A stretch of DNA of 62,730 nucleotides from Pseudomonas sp. Bc-h (GTDB lineage Bacteria; Pseudomonadota; Gammaproteobacteria; Pseudomonadales; Pseudomonadaceae): positions 1-62,730 of the forward strand of contig NZ_MUIN01000015.1 of assembly GCF_002080045.1 (NCBI RefSeq), read 5' to 3'. The translations under genes were made by a program, and so were the position numbers. Below are positions 10,201 through 17,512 of the stretch, piece by piece (within the stretch, counting starts at the first letter, position 1; the number at the start of each line of letters is the position of its first letter). Under the pieces are notes generated by a model, which ran no database searches, had not been told where the DNA came from, and saw only the letters and a program-made list of their open reading frames with translations.

Positions 10201-10830
10201 ACCGTCGTGGAGCAAGTTTGCGTACAGCGCCAGATCACTCAGCGGGCCCAGCGATTGGCCGTTGAGCGAGAACAGGCCGTCGCCCAGCGAAGCGAGATCC
10301 TCACGGCGACACAGCACGCTGCTCAGTTCGCCAATGAAGTTACAGGTGAACTCGCCCAGCAACGCAACGACGTCCGGTCCGCGCAACACAGAGGGCGTGC
10401 TGACGCGAAATCGAGTCGCCAGATTTTCCGCCAGAGGCATATCGGTGGCGTCGAACCACTGGCGATGCGAAGAGACCAATCGCGCCTCGGGCGTGACTTC
10501 CAATGCCTTGACCATCTGCTCGATACAATCGGGACCCATGACGGCATCGCCAGACAGGAACTTGATGTACTGGCCGCCAGCTTCGCCAATAGCACGGGCG
10601 AAGCAGGCCTCGGCGCCTTGGGGATGTTCATTGCGCAAATAGCGAATCGGCCACGGGCAGGACGCTCCGTACAGATCGATCACGGTTTGCGCCAGACCGT
10701 CGGTGGCGTCATCGCACACCACGATTTCAATCGCGTCGTGGGTTTGCTCGATCACGCTGCGCAATGCTGTTTCGAAGAACTCGGTGCGGCAGACAGCGAT
10801 GACGACACTGACCAGTCGTTGAGAATCCAT
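7276..10830 (-). CDS. Large multidomain glycosyltransferase (Fgt-like, GT1 of this window)
   Basis: A protein of about 1184 residues with four modules: an N-terminal GT2 fold (residues 5-110 and following, starting RLVSVVIAVCRTEFF), a second degenerate GT2-like unit (about 345-560), a third GT2 unit beginning RPLVSIIVPTKDQL near 565, and a GT4-like GT-B domain around 880-1184 (RVGLVSHDW, then LLQLGACGVPLICSD). The third unit keeps an NNDT metal-site motif near 657, while the N-terminal unit has SGDA where its paralogues have DDD. Size and order resemble the P. syringae flagellin glycosyltransferases Fgt1/Fgt2. The start is uncertain: 10830 aligns with the paralogues, but ATGs at 10893 and 10938 are in frame and no site has a strong Shine-Dalgarno sequence. 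Sugar donor and acceptor are unknown. Confidence 0.85.
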   Translation of the reverse strand: MDSQRLVSVVIAVCRTEFFETALRSVIEQTHDAIEIVVCDDATDGLAQTVIDLYGASCPWPIRYLRNEHPQGAEACFARAIGEAGGQYIKFLSGDAVMGPDCIEQMVKALEVTPEARLVSSHRQWFDATDMPLAENLATRFRVSTPSVLRGPDVVALLGEFTCNFIGELSSVLCRREDLASLGDGLFSLNGQSLGPLSDLALYANLLHDGDLILLPATLTGTRIAPRHLAEQGIEIAGSSSDWLPAYHRLIREAGWASTSLDNGWVGMRGLSDQGVFSDFNLLAQLSAPLPQRLNPQQVAAWLDFRVPRPDEQNRINQHLADAGVPSLLLVVKTTGQESEALQRTLDSIQPAGPLFDALQVVVLSDKIDLPASALGARLSRVTIRGACIATLLNQVVATHRFDWLLVIEAGTQFTPFGITASALKLLDAPDAHAAFADEMYRHPRGGLISAMRPDFNLDYLLSLPLVTAGHWLFRRETLVNVGGFDPQFADATEFDFILRLIEREGGAAISHISEPLLICDQPVARDNQHEIDTLLRHLKVRGYGQASVEHTLPRRYHVRYGHTERPLVSIIVPTKDQLPFLQRCVETLLHTTRYPNYEVLIVDNNSETPEALEWLAGIEAMGSAQVRVLRYPHPFNYSRINNVAAAQAKGEYLVLLNNDTAIVHANWLDELLNHALRPEVGVVGAKLLYPNGRMQHAGVRLGMDGPAGHQHIGEPQHIQGYMQRVQVDQDLSAVTAACLMVRRSIYEEVGGLDEEAFVVSYNDVDLCLKVGAQGYLNVWTPHAVLIHEGSVSQTNVDTASHQAKRKRFVGEQMAMYRKWLPTLVSDKAFNRNLSFDLQSVELELNTQQVWRPMAWRRVPVVLGYPGGLWTSPHERVIAPFERLKHDAIVDGMLSSTALSIPQEARFKPDVIVFQARLDADHLQTVTRAKVLPDVFVVLDLNHLHLGADAPGEDAFAFSPERLDLLQQCLSQVDRVIASTQVLADIAKEFHADVRLLPSRLQPEIWGNLSSRRARGARPRVGLVSHDWQNRDLHMISTVVQALTDEVEWVVMGDHHGVLRAHSHESHDLPGADQFPAALAGLDLDLALLPAVDNLFSTCKGNVDLLQLGACGVPLICSDVRAYDGDFPITLVPNTLQAWVDVIRAHTSDLASAALLGDQLREHIRRDWMLDPAAIQAWQAAWLP

Positions 10831-11180
10831 CTTGGTATCCGGTAGGTAAAAAACGTGCTTCAGCGCCGCTATTTTCAATTGCTGCGCAGCCATGCCCACG
10901 CGGGAAACGGGCTGCCATGAAAATGACGCAGGACTCATTAAGGGGCTCTAAAGCAATAAATCGGCCAAGCGGAATGAGAACCGGGAAAAGCCGTTTATGG
11001 AGCGCACTGTGAATGGACGACGAATGACCGTCGGGCGAGTTACGCCTTGAGGCGCGACGAAAAGCGTGGTTGATTAGATTAATGATCGCCGACGCGAGGC
11101 CGATACGCGAAACACAGGCCGAGCATTTCACGCCGATCACACACCAATCTCTGCCCTTGGGGCAGACAGCAGGATCCATA
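10831..11180. other. Divergent intergenic region
   Basis: About 350 bp separate the minus-strand large glycosyltransferase and the plus-strand methyltransferase. It should carry promoters for both directions, but no clear sigma-54, FliA or sigma-70 element stands out. The outermost third could be an N-terminal extension of the glycosyltransferase if an upstream ATG is used. Confidence 0.4.
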
Positions 11181-11759
11181 ATGGCGACACCTTCGAAATT
11201 CGATAACGACACCTACCAGCTGGCCCGCGATCATCTGGCGGAGTTCGTCACAAGGACTGCCGAGCGCTTGCGCGAAGAGTCGGGGAAGTTACTGGAAGTC
11301 GGTCCTCAGAAGCATTCCCTGGTCAGGGAGAGTTTTACCAACTTCGCCGTCGACACCTTCGATATCGTCGATGATTACGCGCCGAAATTCGTAGGTGATA
11401 TCACCAAGGTGAATGATTTCATCAAAGAGAGTTCCTACGATTGTGTGGTCTGCATGGAAGTTATCGAACACACGTTGAATCCGTTCGATACCGTCAAGGA
11501 AATCCGCCGCATCCTCAAGGATGAAGGCTACTTGCTCATCTCGGCGCCCTTGAACTGGCGCATTCACGGCCCGTCGCCAGATTGCTGGCGGATTACTGAG
11601 CATGGCTGGAGTGCGCTATTGCGCGATTTCGATATCGTTGAAATCGACATTCTGGAATCGCCGGACCGTGAGTTGTTCCCGATCAGATACAACGTTCTTG
11701 CGCGCTGCAACAAGTCCAAGCAGACCCAGGACAGCGAACTGACATTCCGCTGGATATGA
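11181..11759 (+). CDS. SAM-dependent class I methyltransferase (Methyltransf_11-like)
   Basis: A 192-residue protein with the methyltransferase core: motif I-like LLEVGPQKHS near residue 40, the acidic residues of YDCVVCMEVIEHTLNP, and post-motif RRILKDEGYLLISAPL. The first motif has a reduced glycine pattern. The ATG at 11181 is preferred over 11070 because AGGA lies 8 bases upstream. The stop overlaps the next ATG (ATGA), so it is translationally coupled to the PhyH-type dioxygenase. It is a candidate O-methyltransferase for a sugar; the substrate is unknown. Confidence 0.8.
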   Translation: MATPSKFDNDTYQLARDHLAEFVTRTAERLREESGKLLEVGPQKHSLVRESFTNFAVDTFDIVDDYAPKFVGDITKVNDFIKESSYDCVVCMEVIEHTLNPFDTVKEIRRILKDEGYLLISAPLNWRIHGPSPDCWRITEHGWSALLRDFDIVEIDILESPDRELFPIRYNVLARCNKSKQTQDSELTFRWI

Positions 11760-12604
11760 AACCCGCCATGCGCAGCACACTTGAGTCGCTCAACGATCTT
11801 GTCAGCGATATTTCGTCTGAAACCTTTTGCCCCGAGGTGTTTCGCAAGACCGGCGTGTTCGTCGTGCGCAATGCCGTCCCCCTTGACGTGGTGGACGCCT
11901 GGCAAAGTGAGTGGAAAGTGTTCTATGCCCAAGTGTTGCAAAAGGGCAGGGACGTGAATCGGGCAAACCCGGTCTCACTGAACGAGCAACTTCCTGAGGG
12001 GCTTGCGCATATGTACCGCGAGCCTGTTTTCGCGAACACCTTGAAGCCGCTGATGGGCGATCACATTGCGCTGTATAACCATCGTTTTGTCATCAAGGAT
12101 GCATTGAGCTCGAACAAGGTATTTCTGCATCAGGACAGTTGTTATCACGCAGGCAACGTGAACAAATGCAGTGTCTTTGTTCCGCTCAGCATTGCCAACA
12201 AAGACAACGGAAGCCTTACGTTTCACCTCGGTTCGCACAAACTCGGCGTACTGGGCGATGCGGGGGAAATCAATCCAGCGAGTTTCGATGTGCAGTGGCC
12301 AACGGTGACACCCGAACTGTCGCCAGGCGACTTCATCATCATGGACAGCCGTTTGTGGCATGAGTCCGGGCCGAATACTTCCGGTATCGACCGAGTCATG
12401 GCCGACATGATTATTCAACCTGCCGACGACCCCACCGGGCAGGAACTGATCAGTGGGGAATGGCAGACCGATATCTTCTATTCACCGAAAAACCTCACTC
12501 GCCATTTCGTCAACTCGCGAATTCTCAAGATCGTCAGATACGAGAAGGAGTTGGCGCAGTTGAGGGCAGAAGCGTTACAGGTCATTAGTCAAAATGATGA
12601 ATGA
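11756..12604 (+). CDS. Phytanoyl-CoA dioxygenase (PhyH) family Fe(II)/2-oxoglutarate oxygenase
   Basis: A 282-residue protein with the PhyH-type facial triad: His125 and Asp127 in FLHQDSCYH, and distal His202 in SRLWHESGP. Arg213 is placed to bind the 2-oxoglutarate carboxylate. All iron ligands are present, so activity is likely. Enzymes of this family hydroxylate acyl chains, amino acids or sugars. It overlaps the preceding methyltransferase by 4 bases. Its position beside ACP, KAS III and N-acyltransferase genes suggests that it hydroxylates an acyl or sugar group of the surface glycan; this is inference. Confidence 0.87.
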   Translation: MKPAMRSTLESLNDLVSDISSETFCPEVFRKTGVFVVRNAVPLDVVDAWQSEWKVFYAQVLQKGRDVNRANPVSLNEQLPEGLAHMYREPVFANTLKPLMGDHIALYNHRFVIKDALSSNKVFLHQDSCYHAGNVNKCSVFVPLSIANKDNGSLTFHLGSHKLGVLGDAGEINPASFDVQWPTVTPELSPGDFIIMDSRLWHESGPNTSGIDRVMADMIIQPADDPTGQELISGEWQTDIFYSPKNLTRHFVNSRILKIVRYEKELAQLRAEALQVISQNDE

Positions 12605-12729
12605 TTCAGCGCACGGGCGTATAAGCACCCGTTGATGGCTGAGTTCAAGTCGGTCTGGAAATCATGAGCAGAAACCGCATGTGACAACGCATGCTGATTG
12701 TTTCCGGGTAGTTCATTCGAGGAGAGAAA

Positions 12730-13440
12730 ATGGATACGTGTCTTGCGACGAGTACTTATGCGCCATCAGAACTCATGCACATCCGCCCCTATCGCGTGCT
12801 GAGCATCGATGACGGTCGCGAAGAGGAGGTGAAGTTCTTCATGCCGCCAGCCGACGGCGCGGGCAGCCTCACCGCGTTCGAGTCTGTGATGCTTCTCAAA
12901 CTTGTTCGGGCGATCAACCCCGACTTCATCTTCGAGTTCGGCACGTTCGATGGTCGCACCACTCGTCTGGTCCTTGAAGACCTGCCGGATAACGGAGATT
13001 CGAATCCGCGAATCTACACGCTGGATCTTCCTGATACCGATGGCATCGTTTTCCAGGGAGATGACAAGTTGCTGGCAGAAAAGGCTGTGCTGTCGACCCG
13101 CAAGTACAACCAGTCGCCGAAGAAGCACAGGGTGAAGCAGATTCTGCAGGACTCCATGACCTTTGACCCGACGCCGTACAAAGGCAAGTTCGATTTCATC
13201 TTTGTCGATGCCAACCACGAGTACGAATACGTCAAGAAAGACACTGAGAATTCGCTTCAGATGCTGGGCGGGGAGCGCAATTGCATAGTCTGGCATGACT
13301 ACGGCAATCCGCAGTTCCCTGAGCTCACACGCTATCTTGAAGACCTGGCGAACACGATGGAGCTGTACCACATTGAGGGCACAATGCTGGTGTTCCACAT
13401 GCGCGGCATGAAAATCGGGGATGAACGCCTGCGCGGGTGA
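12730..13440 (+). CDS. SAM-dependent class I methyltransferase (Methyltransf_24-like)
   Basis: A 236-residue enzyme with SAM-binding motif I FEFGTFDGRTTR (about residues 64-75), an acidic DLPDTDG stretch and FDFIFVDANHEYEYV (about 155-170), as in O-methyltransferases of the cephalosporin-hydroxylase-like group. The ATG has GAGGAGAGAAA directly upstream, a strong ribosome site. It follows the PhyH gene by 125 bp and ends at a terminator. The known modified viosamine of P. syringae flagellin carries a 2-O-methyl group, so this or the methyltransferase at 11181 is a candidate for that step. Confidence 0.83.
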   Translation: MDTCLATSTYAPSELMHIRPYRVLSIDDGREEEVKFFMPPADGAGSLTAFESVMLLKLVRAINPDFIFEFGTFDGRTTRLVLEDLPDNGDSNPRIYTLDLPDTDGIVFQGDDKLLAEKAVLSTRKYNQSPKKHRVKQILQDSMTFDPTPYKGKFDFIFVDANHEYEYVKKDTENSLQMLGGERNCIVWHDYGNPQFPELTRYLEDLANTMELYHIEGTMLVFHMRGMKIGDERLRG

Positions 13441-13454
13441 TTGAAACGAACTCG

Positions 13455-13484
13455 AAACGGCGCCGACACAGGCGCCGTTTTTTT
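13455..13484 (+). terminator. Rho-independent terminator
   Basis: A 10-bp perfect stem (AAACGGCGCC / GGCGCCGTTT) with a GACACA loop is followed by T4, starting 15 bp after the methyltransferase stop. It separates the methyltransferase/dioxygenase unit from the ACP unit. Confidence 0.92.
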
Positions 13485-13638
13485 GTCTCTACCCTTGTCT
13501 CATTAACCTTCCCTGATTTCACGAAGCCCTTGTGTTTAGAGGCTTTCAGCCTGGTTTCAGGTGTTTGGTTCGTATTTTGCTTCAGTGTGTCTGCGCATCG
13601 GCGATAGCGTCCGATCATGTTCTGTGGAGTGGCGAGTG

Positions 13639-13845
13639 ATGGAAGCGAAAGTAGTTGGGTTGATTGAAGAGGCGATGGAAGCGGATGAAGGGACGCTAAC
13701 GGTTGACCAGGCACTGGACTGGGATTCGATTGCCCTGGTGACTTTCATGGCGATGGCGGATGAGCATCTGAACAAGACGCTGTCTGCCTCTCGTCTGAAC
13801 AAGTGCGTCACGGTGCGCGACGTCATCACGCTGGTGTCCGAGTAA
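13639..13845 (+). CDS. Acyl carrier protein (short, dedicated)
   Basis: A 68-residue acidic protein with the carrier-protein signature LDWDSIALVTF, where Ser30 should carry 4'-phosphopantetheine. It is slightly shorter than AcpP (about 77) and has TVRDVITLV as the C-terminal helix typical of ACPs. The start at 13639 is chosen because upstream in-frame codons encode no ACP sequence; GTG at 13636 is possible. It opens the run of Rieske oxygenase, KAS III, ketoreductase, N-acyltransferase and KAS III, so it probably holds the acyl intermediate for an amino-sugar N-acyl group rather than serving bulk fatty-acid synthesis. Confidence 0.85.
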   Translation: MEAKVVGLIEEAMEADEGTLTVDQALDWDSIALVTFMAMADEHLNKTLSASRLNKCVTVRDVITLVSE

Positions 13846-13946
13846 CCGTTGACTGCACGGGCGACTGCGCATCCAGACCGTGGGTTTGATGATGGCGGCC
13901 ATGCGTATCGAACATTGAAGGCATGGCCCCGTTTCTGGACAGAATC

Positions 13947-15017
13947 ATGACGTACACAAAATCAAGGCATATCGCGCCGCAGTTGGTGAAAGCCTACTGG
14001 CATCCGCTGTGTCTGAAATCCCAGGTGGCTGACGATAAGGATTTTGTGCGTTTCAACGTGCTGGATTTCGAAGTCGTGGTGTTCAACGACGCGGGCAACC
14101 TGATTGCCTTCGACAATCGTTGTCCGCACCGTGGCACCCGATTCTTTACCGAAGATAGCGGTCGGCAGCGGATCTTGTGCCCCTACCATGGCTGGAATTA
14201 CTCGGCCGGCCAACTGCGAATTCCGGATGCCAAGAGCTTCGTCGGCTGCGACATCGGCAAGGCGAACCTGAATTTCTTCAAGCTTGCCTTCTGCGGCGAC
14301 CTGGTATTTTTCGGCATCGAGCCGCGCGCGACCTTGATCGACCAACTTGGCAAGGATATCTACGCGCTGATCGAGCAGACGACCACCCATCTGCAACGGG
14401 CGGTGGATTTCAACCGCTACGCGTTCGAGTCCGACTGGCCGATTTCTCTGGAAAACGCGCTTGAGCCTTATCATATTCCGCTGGTGCATCGTGACACCTT
14501 GGCCACGCTGAAACTGGGCAAGGGAGAGAACGTGTTTTTTGGGGAAAACTCGATCTGGTATTCACCTGTCGAGAATGAAAAGGTTGCCCGCAGGCTGGAA
14601 AGCCTGTCGAAGTTTTTCGTACCTCATGAGGCATTTTCGGGGTACATGAGCATTTTTCTCTACCCGTTTTCGATGCTGTCGTCGACTTACGGTTATTCCT
14701 GGTCGATGCAGAACTTCTTTCCGTCGACGCACGCCGATCGCACCTGGTTTACCAGCCAGCTGTATCCCTTGAGCGCGGCCTCGGACCGTTACCAGGAAAT
14801 CGTTTCCACATTCATGGCATCGACGGCGCAGAATAACCGCGCCGTGTTCGATGAAGATCATTCCATCTGCAAGAGAATTCCTGGTGATACCTGGTCCTGG
14901 GATGCCCCCCGTTTTCACAGTTCGCTTGAAGCCAAGCTTTTGCATTTCCGGGCATCTTGCGCCGAGTGGGCACAACAGGCCGGTGCGATCACAACGTCTG
15001 ACGAGGACCCCGTATGA
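13947..15017 (+). CDS. Rieske [2Fe-2S] non-heme iron oxygenase, alpha-subunit type
   Basis: About 356 residues. The Rieske cluster is formed by CPHRG and CPYHGW (roughly residues 55-80), and the mononuclear iron site by ENALEPYHIPLVH, which matches the D/E-N-x-x-E-x-x-H-x-x-x-x-H pattern of ring-hydroxylating oxygenases. Both metal sites appear complete. No ferredoxin or reductase gene lies alongside. An in-frame ATG at 13923 would add 8 residues; 13947 is preferred because 13923 has AAGG too close to the start codon. The stop overlaps the KAS III ATG, so it is tightly coupled to acyl synthesis. Such an oxygenase is unexpected in an acyl-sugar cluster. Confidence 0.9.
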   Translation: MTYTKSRHIAPQLVKAYWHPLCLKSQVADDKDFVRFNVLDFEVVVFNDAGNLIAFDNRCPHRGTRFFTEDSGRQRILCPYHGWNYSAGQLRIPDAKSFVGCDIGKANLNFFKLAFCGDLVFFGIEPRATLIDQLGKDIYALIEQTTTHLQRAVDFNRYAFESDWPISLENALEPYHIPLVHRDTLATLKLGKGENVFFGENSIWYSPVENEKVARRLESLSKFFVPHEAFSGYMSIFLYPFSMLSSTYGYSWSMQNFFPSTHADRTWFTSQLYPLSAASDRYQEIVSTFMASTAQNNRAVFDEDHSICKRIPGDTWSWDAPRFHSSLEAKLLHFRASCAEWAQQAGAITTSDEDPV

Positions 15018-16105
15018 ATAGCGTCACAGGCAGTTTCGATGACGCGGTGCGCAGCATCTCAAACGCCAGAGTCAGGGGTATTGCCTGCGCACTGCCGAGG
15101 ACGGTCGCCGAAGTGGCCGACCTGAACGAGGGGTTTGGCGAAGAAAATGTCGCGAAGATCATGTCCAGCACTGGCATTGAGCGCCGCCACATCGTGCAGG
15201 ATGAGTGCACCTCCGATCTGTGCGTAGCGGCTGCACAGCGGCTTCTGGACGACCTTGACGTCGACAGGGCGTCGATCGATACGCTCATTTTCGTCTCGCA
15301 AACGCCGGACTACACGCTTCCAGCCACAGCATGCACCTTGCAGCGCCGTCTGGGATTGCCGACCACCACCGCCGCGCTGGATGTTGGCATGGGCTGCTCC
15401 GGCTACGTATACGGGCTGTGGATGGCCTCGGCGTTGATCGCTGGCGGCGGCAGCAGACGCGTGTTGCTGCTGGTGGGCGATACCATCAGCAAGCTGGTGG
15501 CGCCTGCAGACCGATCCGTTGCTGCCCTGTTCGGTGATGCGGGTTCGGCAACGCTTGTCGAGTACGACGCGACGGCCGCGGCCGCTCCCTTTGTGCTGGG
15601 CACCGACGGCCGTGGCGAGAAAAATCTGATCGTGCCCGGCGGCGCCTTTCGCGACCGTGCAGGTGCCGACGTCTCAACCTCTGAAACCGATGTACGCGGG
15701 CCTTTGGACCTTTACATGAACGGTGCGGAAATTTTTGCCTTCACCTTGGCCCGAGTGCCAGCGTTGATCCGTGCGCTGGAGAAGTGTGCGGACGAGCAGC
15801 GCAAACCCATCGACAAATACGTCTTCCATCAGGCCAACAGGTTCATGCTCGAACACCTTTCGAAGAAGGCCAAGCTGGCGCCCGAGAAGGTTGTGCTGAA
15901 TCTGCAGAATGTCGGCAACACCAGCAGCGCTTCGATTCCGCTGGCGCTGAGCCTGGACGCAAGCGACGGCGGTTCTACGCTGCAGGGCCAATACATGCTC
16001 GCCGGTTTTGGCGTGGGTTATTCGTGGGCCGGTTGTATCGTCGATCTGGACAGTACCTGGATCAGCCCGTTGACACTGGTCGGCACCGACAGTAACGAGG
16101 CGTGA
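15014..16105 (+). CDS. 3-oxoacyl-ACP synthase III (KAS III) paralogue 1
   Basis: A 363-residue FabH-type condensing enzyme. The nucleophile is in GMGCSGYVYG, the histidine in FHQANRFMLE and the asparagine in NVGNTSSASIPLAL, so the Cys-His-Asn triad is complete. It would condense an acyl-CoA starter with malonyl-ACP to a 3-ketoacyl-ACP such as acetoacetyl-ACP. Its ATG overlaps the Rieske stop (ATGA) and its stop abuts the GTG of the ketoreductase. A KAS III gene is also known beside the fgt genes of P. syringae. The C-terminus is somewhat longer than that of paralogue 2. Confidence 0.9.
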   Translation: MNSVTGSFDDAVRSISNARVRGIACALPRTVAEVADLNEGFGEENVAKIMSSTGIERRHIVQDECTSDLCVAAAQRLLDDLDVDRASIDTLIFVSQTPDYTLPATACTLQRRLGLPTTTAALDVGMGCSGYVYGLWMASALIAGGGSRRVLLLVGDTISKLVAPADRSVAALFGDAGSATLVEYDATAAAAPFVLGTDGRGEKNLIVPGGAFRDRAGADVSTSETDVRGPLDLYMNGAEIFAFTLARVPALIRALEKCADEQRKPIDKYVFHQANRFMLEHLSKKAKLAPEKVVLNLQNVGNTSSASIPLALSLDASDGGSTLQGQYMLAGFGVGYSWAGCIVDLDSTWISPLTLVGTDSNEA

Positions 16106-16867
16106 GTGAACACTAATCCTTTTTCGCTGCATGAAAAAACTATCCTGGTGACCGGCGCTTCCTCCGGGATCGGGCGCCAAGTCGCGATCTGGCTGAGCAA
16201 GCAGGGCGCCAGGATCATCGCCGTTGGACGGGATACGCAGCGCCTTGATGAAACGTTGAGCCAGTTGCAGGGCGACGGGCATTGCGCCGAAATCTTCGAC
16301 TTTCTGAGCACTGACGATACGTCGGCCTGGATGAAAAAACTGGTTCAGGCGACATCGCCTCTCGACGGCCTGGTTCATGCGGCAGGCGTGCAATTGCCAC
16401 TGCCGATCCGCGCCATGGGCCTTGAGCACTGGGAAAAGATATTCGCGACCAACGTCACCTCGGGTTTTTCCCTGATCAAGGCGTTCAGGCAGAAGGGCGT
16501 TTGCCGCACGCCAGCCAGTATCGTGATGCTCTCGTCGGTCATGGCGCAGGTCGCCCAGCCAGCCCTCATCGGATACTGCGCAAGCAAAGGTGCGGTCGAG
16601 TCGATGGTACGGGCTGCTTCGCTGGAGCTGGCGCGTGAAGGCATCCGTGTCAACGCGGTCGCGCCGGGCGTGGTCAAAACCGAGATGGCACAGAAGCTCG
16701 AAGGCTTGGTGGGCGAGGACTCGATGGCCGCCATCGAGCGCAAACACCCCCTGGGCCTGGGCGAGCCGCTGGACGTCGCTTACGCCGTCAACTATCTGCT
16801 GTCACCGGCCGCGCGCTGGGTAACAGGGACATCACTCGTCGTCGATGGAGGTTATCTGGCCGAATGA
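16106..16867 (+). CDS. SDR family 3-oxoacyl-ACP reductase-like (FabG-like) oxidoreductase
   Basis: A 253-residue classical SDR. It has the nucleotide-binding TGASSGIG, the catalytic Ser in MLSSVMAQVA and the YCASK (YxxxK) motif, and it ends in the FabG-like TGTSLVVDGGYLAE. GTG at 16106 directly follows the KAS III stop, with GAGGCG just upstream. Its position between KAS III and the N-acyltransferase indicates reduction of a 3-ketoacyl-ACP to the 3-hydroxyacyl-ACP, which fits the 3-hydroxybutanoyl group known on P. syringae viosamine. Reduction of a sugar ketone is an alternative. Confidence 0.88.
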   Translation: MNTNPFSLHEKTILVTGASSGIGRQVAIWLSKQGARIIAVGRDTQRLDETLSQLQGDGHCAEIFDFLSTDDTSAWMKKLVQATSPLDGLVHAAGVQLPLPIRAMGLEHWEKIFATNVTSGFSLIKAFRQKGVCRTPASIVMLSSVMAQVAQPALIGYCASKGAVESMVRAASLELAREGIRVNAVAPGVVKTEMAQKLEGLVGEDSMAAIERKHPLGLGEPLDVAYAVNYLLSPAARWVTGTSLVVDGGYLAE

Positions 16868-17505
16868 ACGTCAAAAAACTGATTATCGTGGGCGCAGGTG
16901 GTCTCGGCCGAGAGGTTCACTCCTGGCTGAAGGACTGGGTCGAACACAATGAGAACTATGTCATCGGCGGCTTTCTGGACGACGGAAGTCTTTCGCTCAA
17001 CCGGTTTCATCACTACGCCGACATTCTGTCGACCATCGACGCCTACGTACCGGCCGACGACGAACTGCTGCTCATCGCCATCGGCAAGCCGTCCGATAAA
17101 AAACACGTGGTCGAGAAGCTGCTTGCCAAGGGCGCGCAGTTCTTCACCCTGATCCATCCCACCGCGATCGTCGGTGAGAACGTCAAGATTGGACGCGGCG
17201 TGCTGGTCTGCCCCTTTTCAGTCTTATCGGTGGACCTTGAGATCGGTGATTTCGTCACGGTCAACTCCTTGTGCACGGTCGGCCACGACACCTATATCGG
17301 CCATTTTTCAACGCTCAGCGGCCATTGCGATCTGACCGGGGGCGCTGTGCTCGAAGACGAAGTGTTCATGGGCTCGCGTTCCTCGGTACTGCCCAAGGTT
17401 CGGGTGGGCAAGGGCGCGGTGGTCGGCGCAGGCAGCGTCGTGCTGCGCGCGGTAAAGCCCGGCGACGTGGTGTTCGGCGTGCCGGCCAAGCGGATCTCAG
17501 GATAA
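16864..17505 (+). CDS. PglD/VioB-like sugar N-acyltransferase
   Basis: A 213-residue protein with an N-terminal Rossmann-like sugar-nucleotide domain (VGAGGLGREV at residues 9-18) and a C-terminal left-handed beta-helix of hexapeptide repeats (about 95-213), ending GVPAKRISG. This is the PglD/NeuD architecture, which N-acylates the 4-amino group of UDP- or dTDP-4-amino-4,6-dideoxy sugars. The probable catalytic His is in the TVGHDTYIG segment. It overlaps the ketoreductase by 4 bases. In this context it probably transfers the hydroxyacyl group to the VioA product; donor choice (ACP or CoA) is not visible. Confidence 0.85.
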   Translation: MNVKKLIIVGAGGLGREVHSWLKDWVEHNENYVIGGFLDDGSLSLNRFHHYADILSTIDAYVPADDELLLIAIGKPSDKKHVVEKLLAKGAQFFTLIHPTAIVGENVKIGRGVLVCPFSVLSVDLEIGDFVTVNSLCTVGHDTYIGHFSTLSGHCDLTGGAVLEDEVFMGSRSSVLPKVRVGKGAVVGAGSVVLRAVKPGDVVFGVPAKRISG

Positions 17506-17512
17506 AGACGAC

